Shown here: one piece after another, positions 12,617 through 25,541 of the stretch
How the letters are laid out: each line of letters opens with the position of its first letter
Numbering within the stretch: position 1 is the first letter of the stretch
From: Diphasiastrum complanatum
Taxonomy: Eukaryota; Streptophyta; Lycopodiopsida; Lycopodiales; Lycopodiaceae
DNA length: 64,000 nucleotides
Direction of reading: 5' to 3'
NCBI GenBank assembly: GCA_029204225.1
Contig: CM055111.1
Coordinates: 43,032,815-43,096,814, forward strand
Translations under genes and position numbers: made by a program
Notes under the pieces: model-generated
Database searches by the model: none
What the model saw: only the letters and a program-made list of their open reading frames with translations
Told to the model about the DNA's origin: nothing

Positions 12617-15600
12617 TTATCACGTTAGATTACAAAAAATGCAAGACAAATGAGAGAAATCTTTGTTTGGTGCAAAACTAGCTCTATTTTCTCCTTGGTT
12701 TTCCATACAAAATGGCCTCCATGATGGAGTATTTACATGATGGAGGGAGCACGACATGATATGGCCTCTTTCACATGTGTGGCGGTGTTGCATGTACTTG
12801 CATGCATGCCACTTTTAATGCCTCATCATCACTTGTTGATTTTGCACCACCTACACACCTAGAAATTACCAAATGTCAATTTTTGACTATGTTACATGAT
12901 TTTCTACATGCATGTCACCAAAACTTTTGCATGAGTCAATGCATGTGTGTTAGGGCCTATTTTGATGGGGGGTTGGTCCAGCCAAAATGTCCTAAAAGGG
13001 CCAAGGGGCCCCACCTCTAATGGCGGTTCGGCCCTACGTGAGCAATAGAAGATTTGCCACTTCCAACCCTAATGGCCTTCTCTATTGCCCCGTGCTCCCC
13101 AACCGATGAGAGTTTTCCAGGCTTTCAGAGATACGGTTGCAAGGAGGGAGTGCTGTCAATTTTGGTGTAATGATTCACTAGCTTTCTAGGGTTACAATTT
13201 CATAAAATTTCTAATCACTAATTCGCATTAGGATCTTGCTAATGTCTCTTTCCTCATTGAATTCGGCTTACAGTTAGTAAAAATCTTACATGGGCTTGAA
13301 ACCGATTTATTGCCTATGATGTGCTCGTGGGGTGCAAGTTATACACACGACTTTGTTTGATAAGCGGTGGTATTTTCGCCAACCGTCGGGTCTAGGTATT
13401 TTGCTAGACAGTACCGATGGCGGGTGTGACTAGTGTGACGCTTAACCAAGGCGGTGTATTCCAACCGCAGATGGTGGATGGCCCGCTCTGGTGTTTCACA
13501 GAGGTCGGGTCCAATTGATACTCTCCATAAATGACGAAAACAAAAAAAAACGTTTCCGAACTTGACGCTTTATGGTTGTTCAACTAGCAGTTCCATACTA
13601 TTAAAGCATAAACGGTAGAAATGTTTTCGTACTGACTTCCAAAGTTCTCTCGGATTCGGCAAGTGATTAGTAGGTCGAAAAAACAGTGTGAAGAAATTCG
13701 TTCTCTACACAACTCATACAAATTGTATTTTCTCACACCATTACTATGATCTAAACACTACCCTACTTAAAGTAGCACAAAAATGATTCGCTACCATAAA
13801 TGATGTATGTAACGAAGCCTTACCACTATGCGCTTGAAAGTAAGAACAAAATCCTTCATGCAATCAAGATAAGTATAAACGGGGAAATAAGTAGAGTAGA
13901 TTATCACAACAAGTCCACAAATAGCAATGACAGTCGAATCATACCTCCGAATGCCGTTAGGTAGCCGTTATGTGTGGGTACTCTAGTCATAAATGCCACT
14001 TCACTCCTTGAATTGCAATCGCAATCTTTTGGCCGCTGAAGTAGAAACCGCAGATGAATATCCTCTCAAGAAATGTTCTTGTCGTTCTTTCAAACTATAG
14101 AGAGTCTCTTCTCTGCACATCTTTGGTTTAGTTTTGACCAACACGAGCGATTTATATCGAGCCAGCAGAGGTACGTGCCTTAGAAAGCATCGATATTGCA
14201 ACATAGCATGACCGCAAAACACCACTCTTAATGGCAAGGATGGATAGTCAAGGTAGAAACACTTCTCGTGGCAATGAACTCTTCAAAACACGGTCTCTCT
14301 GTCAGCCTTGGATAGGCAGGGTAGTGGACAGCTACTGATAGCCATGAAATTTTCCACAATCTGTAACTCTATCGACTATGAACAAGTAGTGGACAGAGAT
14401 CAGAGAGAGAATAGATGGTCGCTCCACTATAAATCAGTAGTTCTTAGAATTTCGCAGGTAGCAAATCAACAGTTTGGCTTGGAACCTTGTTGTCAAAACA
14501 GTCATAACCGGTCTGTGGATAATTAGCAGCCAGCGAGGAGGCAGTATGAAAGAAGATAATGTTAAATTACATAACATTTTCTTGTATTGTATGTCATTGT
14601 GCTTCCTTAACCTTAGCCATTCACCATCTTATACAGTGGGGCATGGCTAGAATATTGGAGAGGCAATTTGACTCAAAGATGCATTCACATAAAAAAATTC
14701 ATCGTCTTGTACTTGTGTGGATGACGAATGCCAAAAAAACTTCTCTTTTATTTACTATGGATAATTTGATTTACTTCTCTTTTGATTTGATGAATTCTAG
14801 GAAGATACATTTTAAAAAGCTTTTGTATGGATAGTTTGATTCACTAATTCAGAAGCAATTACATCTTCTTTGTTCGTAGTATGGAATTAAATATGTACAT
14901 AATTTTCAATGTTGTTGATTGTTTATATAATTGTAGTAACATTGATGTTTTTAAGCTAAATACAAATCGTGAGGGATTGAAAAAAATATGTAAGTAATTT
15001 GAATTTTATTGTATAGTTGTAGGTAAAGTGGAGAGTTTGATGAGTTTGATGTGATAGTTGAATGCCATGTTGATTGAAAATTTCATTCCATTTGTTGAGA
15101 GTTAGTTAGAAGTCATGGGAGCTGCTAATTTGTTGAGTTGGATGTTGAGAGGTAGTTCCATGTTGAGATTGAGTTGAGAATTTTTATGAGTTAGTAGTTT
15201 GGGAATCTTTGTTGTCTTTGAGGAAGGAGTTGATATTAGTAAATTTGGTTGTGTTGCATTGTTGAAAGCTTGTTTGGTTGAGAGAGGTTATCATGGAGAT
15301 CTCATGCTCTTGAATATTCATTTTTCCCTTTGATATTCTCCTTACTATTTTGCATCAGGTATGAGGTGAATATTATCGAAAGGTTCCTTCGATAATGTGA
15401 TCATGCATTGTATCATTCCATCTATGTTTTGTATGAGTAGAGGGGTGTGGATTACAAGGTATGTGTGATGGGTAGGATGTCATATCATCTCACCAATTTG
15501 CTTGAGAGTTTCATAGAGTTCCTTCAATGAGATAACTTTCATCACTTTTTACAAGTTCCAATCTTGAGGAGTGACACTTGCTTCATTGCTAGTCCTTAAA

Positions 15601-16359
15601 TCTTCAATAATTTCATTATGAGGAGTAGGTATTGAGATCAAGTGTCATTATAAGTCTAGAGTGATAGATCTTTGAAAGTAAGAGAGTCTATACTATGAGC
15701 TCGTTGAGAGGAGGGTAGTTCTTTTAATGATCTCAATATCACATATATTTTGAGGGTAGATTGTGAGGAGTCGAATGTAAGAGACCCCATTGTCACTTCA
15801 TTACATCAAATTTTTCTATCAATTTCTTTATCAAGTGTTTATGAAGGTTCAAATTGTTTCGAAAGGGAATTCTTTCAATATGATAAGGGTGCGTTATTAT
15901 GAAGAGGCAGAGATGAAAAATATTCTTTAGTCCATTGGCTATGAGAATTTAACTAGCAATGGTCAAGTATACACCTTACTTCATCGCTGATTCTCTGTCT
16001 ATAAGTGTAACGAACCTGTGAAATTATGTGTTTGCCCAATCAAGAGCATTTCCGTGGTAGCCAATCGCACAGGGAACAAAGCACTTCTACAGCCAATTAC
16101 TTGCTGTGATCCTAAGGAGGCATGAGTGTACTTGTGTTGTCAATCATCAAGATCTTTTTGTGTCAGAGATCACTCAATTCCAGTTGGCAGATTTCACATT
16201 TCTGTGGAGAATGCAATCGCCCATCTAAGGCCCTCCATTGCTACTTTATGAGTCACCTGTACCTCTGTTGATTTTGTTTGAAATACCAAGCATCACTGGC
16301 TGCCTCTATTTGTCTACATTTGTTTTGATTGTTTTGAGATTCTATCATAGTGTACTTTA
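12617..16359. other. Long stretch with no gene recognised
   Basis: No RT, integrase, gag or host-protein motif was found on either strand. 12650-13200 has CATG-rich words (ATGCATGC, TACATGCATG) that look like decayed LTR or DNA-transposon sequence. 13300-13500 is relatively GC-rich with CGGTGG/CCGACGG-like words. 14000-14530 has short ORFs without a recognisable family. 14600-16000 is AT-rich. It is probably old repeat DNA, but I cannot name it. Confidence 0.4.
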
Positions 16360-16590
16360 TTTTCAGGTTGGAGTCCGTACTCTGACAGGGTTTCACACGT
16401 GTGAAACCAGCAAGTACATTTACCTTCATAAATGATTGTTCTTGTTAAGATTTTATGTCTAGAATTGATCTAGATTGATCTTAATCTCAAGTAGATTGAT
16501 AGATCAAGTAAATCTAACATCCAATCCCTCTTGAGGATCAGATTAGGATCCACTCTTGGTCCATTTTGTACTTTTTCCACAGTCATTAAT
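16360..16590 (+). repeat. Copia LTR fragment, plus orientation
   Basis: Resembles the reverse complement of 19831-20040: shared landmarks are TTGGAGTCCGTAC, a CACACGTGTG palindrome, and CACTCTTGG with TGGTCCATTTTGTACT at the end. It contains a perfect 20-bp palindrome at 16389-16408. It is a relative of the LTR family in this region and ends near the truncated integrase of the neighbouring minus-strand copia. Confidence 0.5.
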
Positions 16591-16831
16591 ATAGATCAAT
16601 CCTAGACTTCAAAATCAATCATATTTTAGCTATAACAAGCACTCGAAATTTTGAGCCATTTAAAATTCTAAAAATAAAGACGTGGTCTTGCTCTCTTTAC
16701 ATCATTTGCTATTATAGAAAATTTTGGAAGAGAAGACTAGTTAGTATTTATTTTATTTTTCCAAATTTTCATTGCTTATTCATCATGATTTCATATAATT
16801 TATTGTAGTGAACATTGGAGTTTACACTTGT

Positions 16832-18753
16832 TTACTCTTCGTCCGTGGGCAAACCTTCAATATTGGTCATTGGGCCAAATAGAGCTTCAAATGGTGTGAT
16901 TCCTCCAATGGCTTGGTTTGGCAATCTATTGCACAAATAATTAGCACAAGTTATTGCTTCACCCCAAAATGGTTTGGATAGAGAAGCATCTAGCCTAGCA
17001 CACTCACAAAGAGATCTATTTCTTCTCTCACTCACTCCATTTTGTTGAGGGGTGTATGGACATGACAACTCCCTCTTTATGCCATTAGAACTACAAAAGT
17101 CAATCAACTTGAACTTTACAAAAGATTCAAACACCATTGATTTTCTAGACAAGAGGTACATCCAACAATATCTAGAATAGTCATCAATGAAGATTACATA
17201 ATATTTGGCACCACCATTAGACTCATGTGAAAAGCTATGAACATCCGAATGGATGAGTTCAAGAGGAGAGCTTGATCTTGATGTAGATCTTGAGAACGGT
17301 AGTTTGTGAGCCTTTAAGAGGCTGCATGCTTCACATCTCTTCCCACACTTTGACAAATGCTTGGGGAGTCCAATTGCAAGTTCCTTTGCAACCATAGATT
17401 CTATGGCTTTGAAGTTGGGGTGGCCCAATCTCTTCTGCCATAGTTACACCTTTGATAACTCCACCTTTGCCAAGTTAACACTCTCCACTGCAATATTAGC
17501 ATCAAGCTTAAAATCTACCTTGTTTAAAGCCTTTGGCTATACATTCATCATTTCTAAGGATGGAGCAAACTCCATGCTTAAATTGTACATCGAGGTCATT
17601 ATCCATTAATTGGTCAACACTAAGCAAATTCTTGGTTAACTTAGGAACATAAAGAACATTCTCAAGATTCATTCTTTTGGATGATCCAACATACAATGGA
17701 ATGGTTCCTATTCCACTTATCTTACATTCTTGACTACTTGCAGTATAGATTGATCTATGTAAATCATTGTAAGAAAGTAAAGTGGAGAAAATGTCCTTTT
17801 GATATGTCATGTGGAAACTAGCCCCACTATCAATCCACCAAGAATCATTGGTGTTGCCCTTGGATGATGGTGGTATGTTGGAAACCATCAAGGATGACTC
17901 TTCTTCTTCCTCCTCCTGGTGCAATGTTGCTTTGTTTGCTCTCTTGTGCCTTCTTATTTTTGAGACATTCTGATGCAAAATGTCCTTTCTTTCCACAGAA
18001 AAAACATTTATACGTGGACTTGTCTTTGAACTTGCCCTTTGAGCTTGAAGCCTCATCCTCCTCCTTGGTCTCCTTGAAGTGCTTCTTCTTGCCATTGGTC
18101 TTCTTCTTGCCTTTAAATGAGAAATTAGCTTTCTCATCACCATTCTATAGATAAATAACATTCATTTTTGCATTAGTATGCATCATCCTACACTCTTCAG
18201 CCACTAATACACTGTGAAGCTTTTCTATAGTGGGCAAAGTGTCTTGGATTGCAAAGCTTTGGACCAAATTTGAAAAGTCACTCCCTAGACCATTAAGGAC
18301 AATCTGAACAAGCTCACTATCTTGAATCTTCTCTCCAATGGAAGCTAACTCTTTATTAAGAGACTTGATTCTGAGCACATAAACATGTGCACTCTCATCA
18401 CTCCTCTTCATGCTTTGCAGAATCTGATTTCTAAGCATGAGAACCCTCGAAGTGTTACTAGACTCATAGATTGATCTTAAAGATTCACAAGCCTCTTTAG
18501 CACTAGTACAGGCTGATACTTCTCTCAACAAGTCATTGCTTATATTCATCTTCACACAGTGAAGTGCAAGCCTAGATGTTCTCTTGTATTTAGCCAACTC
18601 CTATGCACCTAGAGGTTCATCTTCATCATCAATCAAAAACTCATAAAGATTTTGGAGCACCATGAGTGACTCCATCCTCACTGTCCAAATAGCATAATTG
18701 GTAGAATTTAACCTTTCACTAGCTTCTAAAAGGTATGCTCCAGCCGATCCCAT
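16832..18753 (-). pseudogene. Ty1/copia gag, protease and integrase, 3' truncated
   Basis: The gag ATG is at 18753 (MGSAGAYLLEASERLNSTNY) and is followed by a UBN2 gag core, a CCHC knuckle (CFFCGKKGHFASEC near 17998-17955), a protease with WWIDSGASFHMT near 17850-17810, the pre-integrase region and an integrase with HSDVHSFSHESNGG, FIDDYSRYCW and YTPQQNGVSERRN (catalytic D, D and E blocks) ending at 16832. RT and RNase H are missing. An in-frame TAG near 18603, a stop near 18145 and a frame change near 17500 inactivate it. The 5' LTR and primer site at 19812-20573 are in place, so the copy is the 5' half of an element. Confidence 0.9.
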
Positions 18754-19811
18754 CTTACTAGTAAAATTCTACACACAAGATATAGATTTGGTTGAACTTG
18801 AAACTCACAAAGGTTTCTAAATTGCAGTGTTTCACTCAAATGTTGACTTCTATCCAACAGATGGACTTATAATCACAGTTCTATCACTCCCTCTAAAACC
18901 TGGAATGAAGATAAGATGAAGTGAAAACTACTCTCAAGCAAATCTTGCCAATTTTGGCTATTTTTGGACAATAGAATGACTCTATCTCTCTCTTTCACTT
19001 TGATGTACTTTCTAGACCTGGTTTCCACTTTAAGAAGGTCTGAATTCAGCCTAGATTAATTAGTTCTCATAAATCAAATCCAAAACTAATTAATGGCAAG
19101 TGATCTTGGTAGCTTATCCTAGGATTTGCACCAAAAATTACATTAAATTGACACCAGATGAAATTATAGTGATCCAATGAATATGGGGGTTTAAATGTTG
19201 ATTCAGATTTGCACACACGTGTGAACATTACGGATTTTGATCCACAAGAAGTTTGGGATCAAATCCTCTCACCAATTCCAGGATACCAGTTCGCCCTTCC
19301 AATACTACTAGCTTTTTACACCAAAAACTTGCTAAAACTGGATTAGTTTCAAACATGGATCAATAGCCTTGTACTCAAAGAACTATCTAATCAAGTCAAT
19401 TTTCAATTTTTGGACAAAAACATGGCTTAATCTCTCTTCCTCTTCTTGATGGTTCTTCAAAACCTATAAAACACATTTAAAAGGCTTGAACTCAATCTCA
19501 AATAATTAGATCTCATGACACTTCGTCAAATCTAATTGATGGCCAATATACTTTGATGCTTTTCCTAGGTTTAGCACCAAAAAACTCATCAACATGACAC
19601 AAAATCAAATTGCTTGGCTTTTGTGAATATTTGAAGTTAAAAATTGGTACAAAGGTTCTCACATGTGTGGGAAGTACGACTACTGACCCTCACCAAGTTT
19701 GGATCCCAAATCTTCAACATAAGACTTGATTTGAACTCACCCTCTCTAGACTAGCTTTCTAGCAACAACTTGCTAAAAATGGATTGTCCTTTGATCAATG
19801 ATTATTCTCTT
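18754..19811 (-). other. Untranslated leader of the copia element, with a diverged tandem duplication
   Basis: Lies between the gag start and the primer site. Two related halves of about 450 bp (roughly 18900-19345 and 19350-19800) share ordered landmarks: CTCATAAATC/CTCATGACAC, TTAATGGCAAG/TTGATGGCCAA, TCCTAGGATTTGCACCAAAAA/TCCTAGGTTTAGCACCAAAAA, a CACRYGTG palindrome, and AACTTGCTAAAA..GGATT. No ORF of note. Confidence 0.6.
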
Positions 19812-19830
19812 GTGCTTGGCTCTGATACCA
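19812..19830 (-). other. Copia primer binding site
   Basis: Minus strand TGGTATCAGAGCCAAGCAC, directly abutting the LTR. It is the canonical initiator tRNA-Met primer site of plant copia elements and fixes the element orientation. Confidence 0.9.
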
Positions 19831-20573
19831 TGTTGAAAGTACAGTACAATGGACCATAAATGAACCTACATAAGGCTCCAAGAGTGATTGATTGATTGAT
19901 ACACCTATTGATTGCAAAACTAGTCACAAAATCTTGATCTAGAAAAGCAATATTGGATCCCACAATCAAGAGAAATCAAAAGCATTGAATTCCGACCCCA
20001 CACATGTGTGGTACGGACTCCAATACATCCTATTATCAAAGATTAAGTTTGATCAAATTTAGATACCAAAGCATTCACAAAAACTCAAGACAAATGTGTA
20101 AAAACCTTAAGATTGCCAATGTGTTCCAAAAATTCTATCTCCTCACTATGGAATGGAGAATAGTATATACAAAAGCTCTTCCCCACCTCTAGTGAGGTGA
20201 AAATTCAGCATGTGATAAGGAAGATGATTGACCATTTTTGTCCTAATTTGTCAATCTTACCTAATCCTACAGTCTTGTCAAGTTGGTGGCTAGGTTGGTT
20301 ATCCACCTCCATGATTCAAGGAATTTGGTTCTATAATATAGGAATTATGACCGAACAAACCTAACTAACCTAATGAATGATATCTAACCTATCTAGGGTA
20401 GCCTACACACGTGGCAACATGGACTCACACGTGCGAGTCCCACCTATATACAATTTACATAGTTTTGATCAAGCTAGATTTGTCAATTTTTGGCAATTTC
20501 TCACAGTCTAAACATTTGATAAAACCACAAATGATTGAAATTACACGAACATCAAAACAAAATGTCTCCAACA
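19831..20573 (-). repeat. Complete 5' LTR of the minus-strand copia (743 bp)
   Basis: On the minus strand it opens TGTTGGAGACAT and closes CTTTCAACA, with TG..CA ends and the primer site immediately inside. Carries palindromes CCACACATGTGTGG (19998-20011) and a near-perfect 20-mer at 20421-20440 with a CACGTG core. No matching 3' LTR lies next to the truncated integrase. Confidence 0.85.
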
Positions 20574-20716
20574 ATAGGATAAAAATGTAGCTGGAAAAAA
20601 AATCTTTTCTACATAGTTGGTGAGCAAGGCTATGAGTCTGCTTTAAAACTTAGGGATTGGGCTAGCCATCTTTTACATGTTCAAAAGAAGTACAACAAAG
20701 TTGCTAATAACGCGAC

Positions 20717-20748
20717 CCCCCCCCCCCCCCCACCCCCCCACCCCCCCT
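20717..20748. repeat. Poly-C tract
   Basis: C-rich run interrupted by two A residues, next to the start of the copia 5' LTR. Low complexity only. Confidence 0.9.
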
Positions 20749-20754
20749 CTCTTC

Positions 20755-21361
20755 TGTGAGAGATTTCAACAAGTTTAGTCATATTTTGGTAAATTGTCAA
20801 TTGAGGCCAAAACTCAATCTAAACTTAGAAATCAACTTTTTGAAGTTATATTAGTTTAAAATCATTCAATAAACACTTTTTGAAAGTGTGAGAAAGTTGG
20901 TAGTCGAGTTTGAGAGAGATTCAAATTTAAACTTTGGGTACATTAAATCTAGTCCCAAAATAGTAGGGTTTTTCATATTGGAGAGAAAGCCAAGTGGCCA
21001 AATAGAGTTTGGACCTGCTATAAAAGGATGTAGTTTGTGGAGAGACATATCTTCTCTATTCTCTCTCATTTCATCATTATACATAGTTCTCTTTGGGTTC
21101 TACTACTAATGATGTTATCTTGCAATTCTATGTGTAGAATGATCATTTATTGCTATTTTCGGTTTCACACATGTGAAATACAGTAAGGTACTGTCATTGT
21201 AAGGACAACAACCATATTTTATGTTTTGGTTCATGTTTGATCAATATCTCTTAGAGTTTGCATCTCATTTTGTATGTAGATGCTGATTTTTCTACATTGG
21301 CAGGATTGTTGGTTTGCTCTTTTTTGTAACCAAAGATCAGGGACATGGATTTGGATCTTGA
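20755..21361 (+). repeat. 5' LTR of the decayed copia element
   Basis: Opens TGTGAGAGATTTCAAC and aligns over its whole length to 25930-26518. Landmarks shared with the 3' copy are GTAAATTGTCAATTGA, GACCTRCTATAAAA (TATA box near 21015), TTTCACACRTGTGAAA, and TTGTAACCAAAGATCAGGG near the end. It lacks about 390 bp present in the 3' LTR right after the first 16 bases. The right end is taken where similarity to the 3' copy stops; the true LTR end and primer site are unclear. Confidence 0.8.
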
Positions 21362-21955
21362 GCTATTGTGTTTCAAGTTATGAAAGGATCAACCACCTTT
21401 AGCAAGGATTTGGAGAAGTTACCAATGCTAGAGCATGCTAGATTGATTTCTATTCGAAAATCTCCATTTTTGCATCTGTAGATTTGATCTTTTATAGGTC
21501 AAAACTCAATATAGGTTTATATACTTGATCAATTTCGATTTCACACTTGGTTTATTGGAATTAGCCAATTTTTGGTGCATTAGGAAGGTCTCATTGGAGA
21601 CTACAAGATCATATATCAAGTTTTTAGAAATTATATGTAGAATTTGAGATATTCAATTTTTTGTGATTTTGTCAAAACCCTAATTTTGATTGGATCTCTA
21701 GTTTGTGAGGTTACTGAACTTCATTTGAGTGTGTTTCAATCTTAGGAAGTGCCAAGAATCATCAGATTGAGAATAGATCATAGGTTGATCAAGATTTCAT
21801 TGTTCTATGTGTTGATTTTCTAGTTAGAGGTGCTAGAAGACATTTGAGAGGTTCCATCTTTGTGATTTTTTTTATTTTATTTTCATTTGTTGACATTCAA
21901 GAGAGTGCTTTGTGCATTGAAACAGGTTGAAAGAATAATATCAGGTCATTGCAAC
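21362..21955 (+). other. Leader of the decayed copia element
   Basis: Non-coding AT-rich sequence between the 5' LTR and gag. I could not find the expected TGGTATCAGAGC primer site, so it is mutated or the LTR extends further than drawn. Confidence 0.5.
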
Positions 21956-24900
21956 ATGGTGGCTACAAGTGGTGGATTCATGTTGGAAGGCAATGATAGG
22001 CTTACCTCAATCAACTATTCTACTTGGAAGGTGAGGATGGAGTCCTTATTGGAGATGAATGAGTTGATGGAGATTGTTGCAGGTGTGGAGAAGAGGCCTC
22101 GAGCACCTCAAGATCAAGTGAGATATGACAAAAGAGCTAAAAGAGCTCTACACATGATTAAGATGAATGTTACCAATGAGCTTCTTAAGGAGATTGGTAA
22201 GTGCACATCATCTTTGGAGGCTTGGGAAGCTTTGAAGAAGCTTTATGAATGCAAGTCTACATCAAGAGCGCTTACTCTTAGGAGTCAAACTTTTCAAAGT
22301 TTGCAAAAGAAGCAAAAGAGTACTCATGCTTTTGTTTTAAAGGTTAAGGCATTCAATGATGAGTTAGCATGTATTGATGAAAGCATTAAGGAGGTAAAAA
22401 TTGTTCAAGTTATACTTAATGGCTTGTTGGATGATCATGCTAATCTTGTTCAAAGTTTTGCTATTCAAAAGACTTTGCCAAGTATTGTGGATTTGCAAAA
22501 GATCTTGGTGAATGAGAAGCATAGGATTCAATCAAGAGGAGGTGGATCTACATCGACATCTCAATATGAAGAGGATGTTATGTTCATCAAAGGCAAGTTC
22601 AAGGGCAAAGACAAAGGCAATTGGTCTAAAGGGCAAGATCAAGGTGAGACTTCCTCTTTTGGCAAAAAGAAAGATAATTCTTAGTTGAAATGCTTTTATT
22701 GTGAAATCAAAGGGCATTTTGCAAATGAATGTTTGAAAAAGCAAAGAGATGAAGGTAGCAAGCAAATCAACTTTACTACTACTGATGAGGATCTAGGTGA
22801 TGGTGATTCTCTTTTGATGTGTTCTTCAAGTCTAATATCAAGTGAAGGTGACAAAGATAACATGGTGAATTGATAGTGGAGCTAGTTCACACATGACTAG
22901 TCACAAGGAGTTCTTTACTTCTTTGATCACTTATGATGGAGCCAAGAAAGTAATTCACATGGCCAATGGTGGTGAGTGTGTCATCGAAGGTATTGCTTCA
23001 ATTCCTATTTGTCTTTCTACTAATAGGAACACAAGACTTGATGGTGTTCTTTACATTCCTTCACTTTCAAAGAATTTGTTATGTGTTGGTCAAATGATAG
23101 AAAAAGAATACATGGTAAAGTTTGGTGGTGATGTTTGTTTCATTACACATGAAAAAATCTTAGTTGCTAGGAGCAATAGACAATGTAGACTTTTCAAGCT
23201 TGATGTTTTTGTTATGGCTAACAAAAAGGATGGAATGGAAAAGGAGATTGGTCTCAACTTTCCAAAGTTCCCTTTTAGCATTAATAAGATTGGTGAATTT
23301 TATGCAAAGTCTAACAAGCTTCCTTATGCTAGATCTAGGTCAAGATCTAATATGCTTCTTGGAGATGTTCATCTTTGTGCTAACTTGGCTAGTCTTGAGG
23401 ATAATGATGGTGTTTCAATGGTTTTTCATGGCAAGTGCAAGCAATCAATGGAGGTGAAAGTTCTTCCTTGGAAAAGATTGTTGCTAATGATTTCTTTGAT
23501 CATATGGAAAAAGGATGTTGCTAGGTGCATGCATGAAGGAGGTGGTTTTTCTACATTCTTTTGTGATGAGTCCAAGAAAGTAATTTTTGCAGCAAGTGGA
23601 GCCACATGTTTTCATAAAGAGAGTAAATCAAATGGTTCTATCAAGAGACTTGGTGAGGGAGATAGTCACAAGTCAAGAAGAAGAGAAGTATGTGAAAAGT
23701 TCAAAATAGAATGTACTTTGAATGATGTCATTTTGAATGATAGTGAAGAAGAATCATTATCATATGAGTCATTACCTAAAACATTGAGTAGAAGTTCTTT
23801 TTTGAAAAAATAGAATACTTCAATCATCCTTATGCTTGTTTGAAAAAATAGAATACTTCAATCATCCTTATGTTGAAGGTACTAATCATTTCCATGGCTT
23901 CTAATGTCTTTGAGATTTCTACTTCTTATGATGCAATCATTAAGAGGGAGTATTATAAGGAAAGAGCAATGGAAGGTTGGTTCTTCGGAAAATCCAAGGC
24001 ATGGATCTCACATCTCGTCATCAACTCAAAAGATTCTATGATTATGAATTGATCACTCATAATCAAGATGTCAAAGGGTTGGTTGGAAAAGACTACATAG
24101 AACAAACCTAGAGGCAATCTCTTGAAAGCAAGGGAGATCTCATTTGTGAGCTTATTGAGATTTGTTATGGACTCAAGAGAGCACTTATTAGGTTTGATAC
24201 TCATCTTCACCTACTCTAGTTCATGTTGGATGGAAAAATTGAAATCTATCTTTTGATTTATGATGGTGCCACCAATGGCATTGTTTTCACTAACTCTTGT
24301 GAAAATTCGAGATCAAGCATTGATGAGATCTTGTTGGATCTAGATCACATATTTGAGAGGGAGTATTTCCAGAGGTTCAGGTTTGAAGATATTCATATAT
24401 TTGATATCTTTGATGTTCAAGAAAAAGGTAAACAAGTAAAAGCGACTCACTTTGCTTTACTCACATGTTTTGAAAAATCTTCTTGTGTAGATGATGCTAT
24501 GCAAGTGAATATTGGTTCTCATGGCTATATAATAAAAAAAAATCAAGTAATTGATCTGAAAAACAAAGTTTGTTCAACGACTTTGATAGTCAAGAGGAAG
24601 ATCAAGAGGTTGGTCTCAAAGGACTTCAACAACACAAAAGGAAAGGTGGAAATTTGGAACTAGTCAAAACCATCAAAGGAAGGTCATTTGGCAAAGATGT
24701 TATGGATTTGTTTTTGCAAGAGTCTTTAAACTCAAGTAAGGTCAAAGGAGCAGCAAAGAAGTATTGTTCAAGTTTACTTTACTTATTTTATCTCATGTTT
24801 GAGCTATTTCATGTGAATATATGCAAATTGTCAAGATATGGACAAACTAGCTGACATTGTCTTGCAATATCTTATTGTTGGAGTTGTACTAGCATTCTTG

Positions 24901-25541
24901 GCTGGTTTTGCTAATGGAGATGAAGCTATTTAAAGTTCATTATATCACTCATCGATGATCAAGTTCTCAAGTGTTGAGCTACTTGATGCCAATGTTTGGA
25001 GATTTTTATGAATTCATGGTCATTTTCTTGTGTCAAATAGATCTTGAAGATAGACTAGTGCAACCTACTTGGTTTATGAAATTATGTGGTGCTGAATTTG
25101 CACCATTAATGTACTCACTACTCATGGATTTCCAAAGTTTGATGATTTCTTGTGACAAGATGGAGATGGAGGCTCACTCATGGAGTTGTACGGTGAAAAC
25201 ATGTCAAGAAAAGACAAAGTTGAAAGAGACAAGCAAGCAAATGATCATCACTCACATTTATTGTTTGATTGTTGTAATTTTTCAGAGAGTTCAAAGTTTG
25301 AAACATAGAAGAATCATTTCATTCACATTCTATTTAGTTCTTCATGTTCTAGTTATATCTTGATGTGTAAACTTGGTGTAAGAGATAGTGAAGCATTCAA
25401 TTTGGACAATATTCTCCATATCAATTATGAAAGATACTTTAGAACCTTAGAAAAGAGATCTATATTTAGGATGAAAATCATTTTAAAATTGGATCAAAAT
25501 AGTATGGTTAAAACTATGCCAAAACTAATTGAAAAGGGAGT
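21956..25541 (+). pseudogene. Ty1/copia internal region, heavily decayed
   Basis: Gag starts at 21956 (MVATSGGFMLEGNDRLTS) and is open to 22684, with the UBN2 core ATLQ-type blocks FNDELACIDESIKE and LVQSFAIQKTLPS. A stop precedes the zinc knuckle CFYCEIKGHFANEC (22688-22730). The protease motif IDSGASSHMT (22871-22900) follows a stop where a Trp codon is expected. The pre-integrase and integrase are reduced to scraps (KLPYARSRSRSN near 23310), RT is recognisable only as CYGLKRALIRFDTHL near 24155-24210 and IEIYLLIYDGATNG near 24240, where the YVDD motif is destroyed, and RNase H is doubtful near 24850-24920. Gag is closely related to that at 18753-18145. A polypurine-like AAAAGGGAG sits at 25530 just before the 3' LTR. 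The element is a dead, 5.8-kb insertion bounded by two LTRs. Confidence 0.8.
23801..23876 (+). repeat. 38-bp tandem duplication
   Basis: Two adjacent 38-bp units, the second starting at 23839. Each begins TTTGAAAAAATAGAATACTT and contains CAATCATCCTTATG. Lies within the decayed integrase region of the copia element. Confidence 0.85.
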
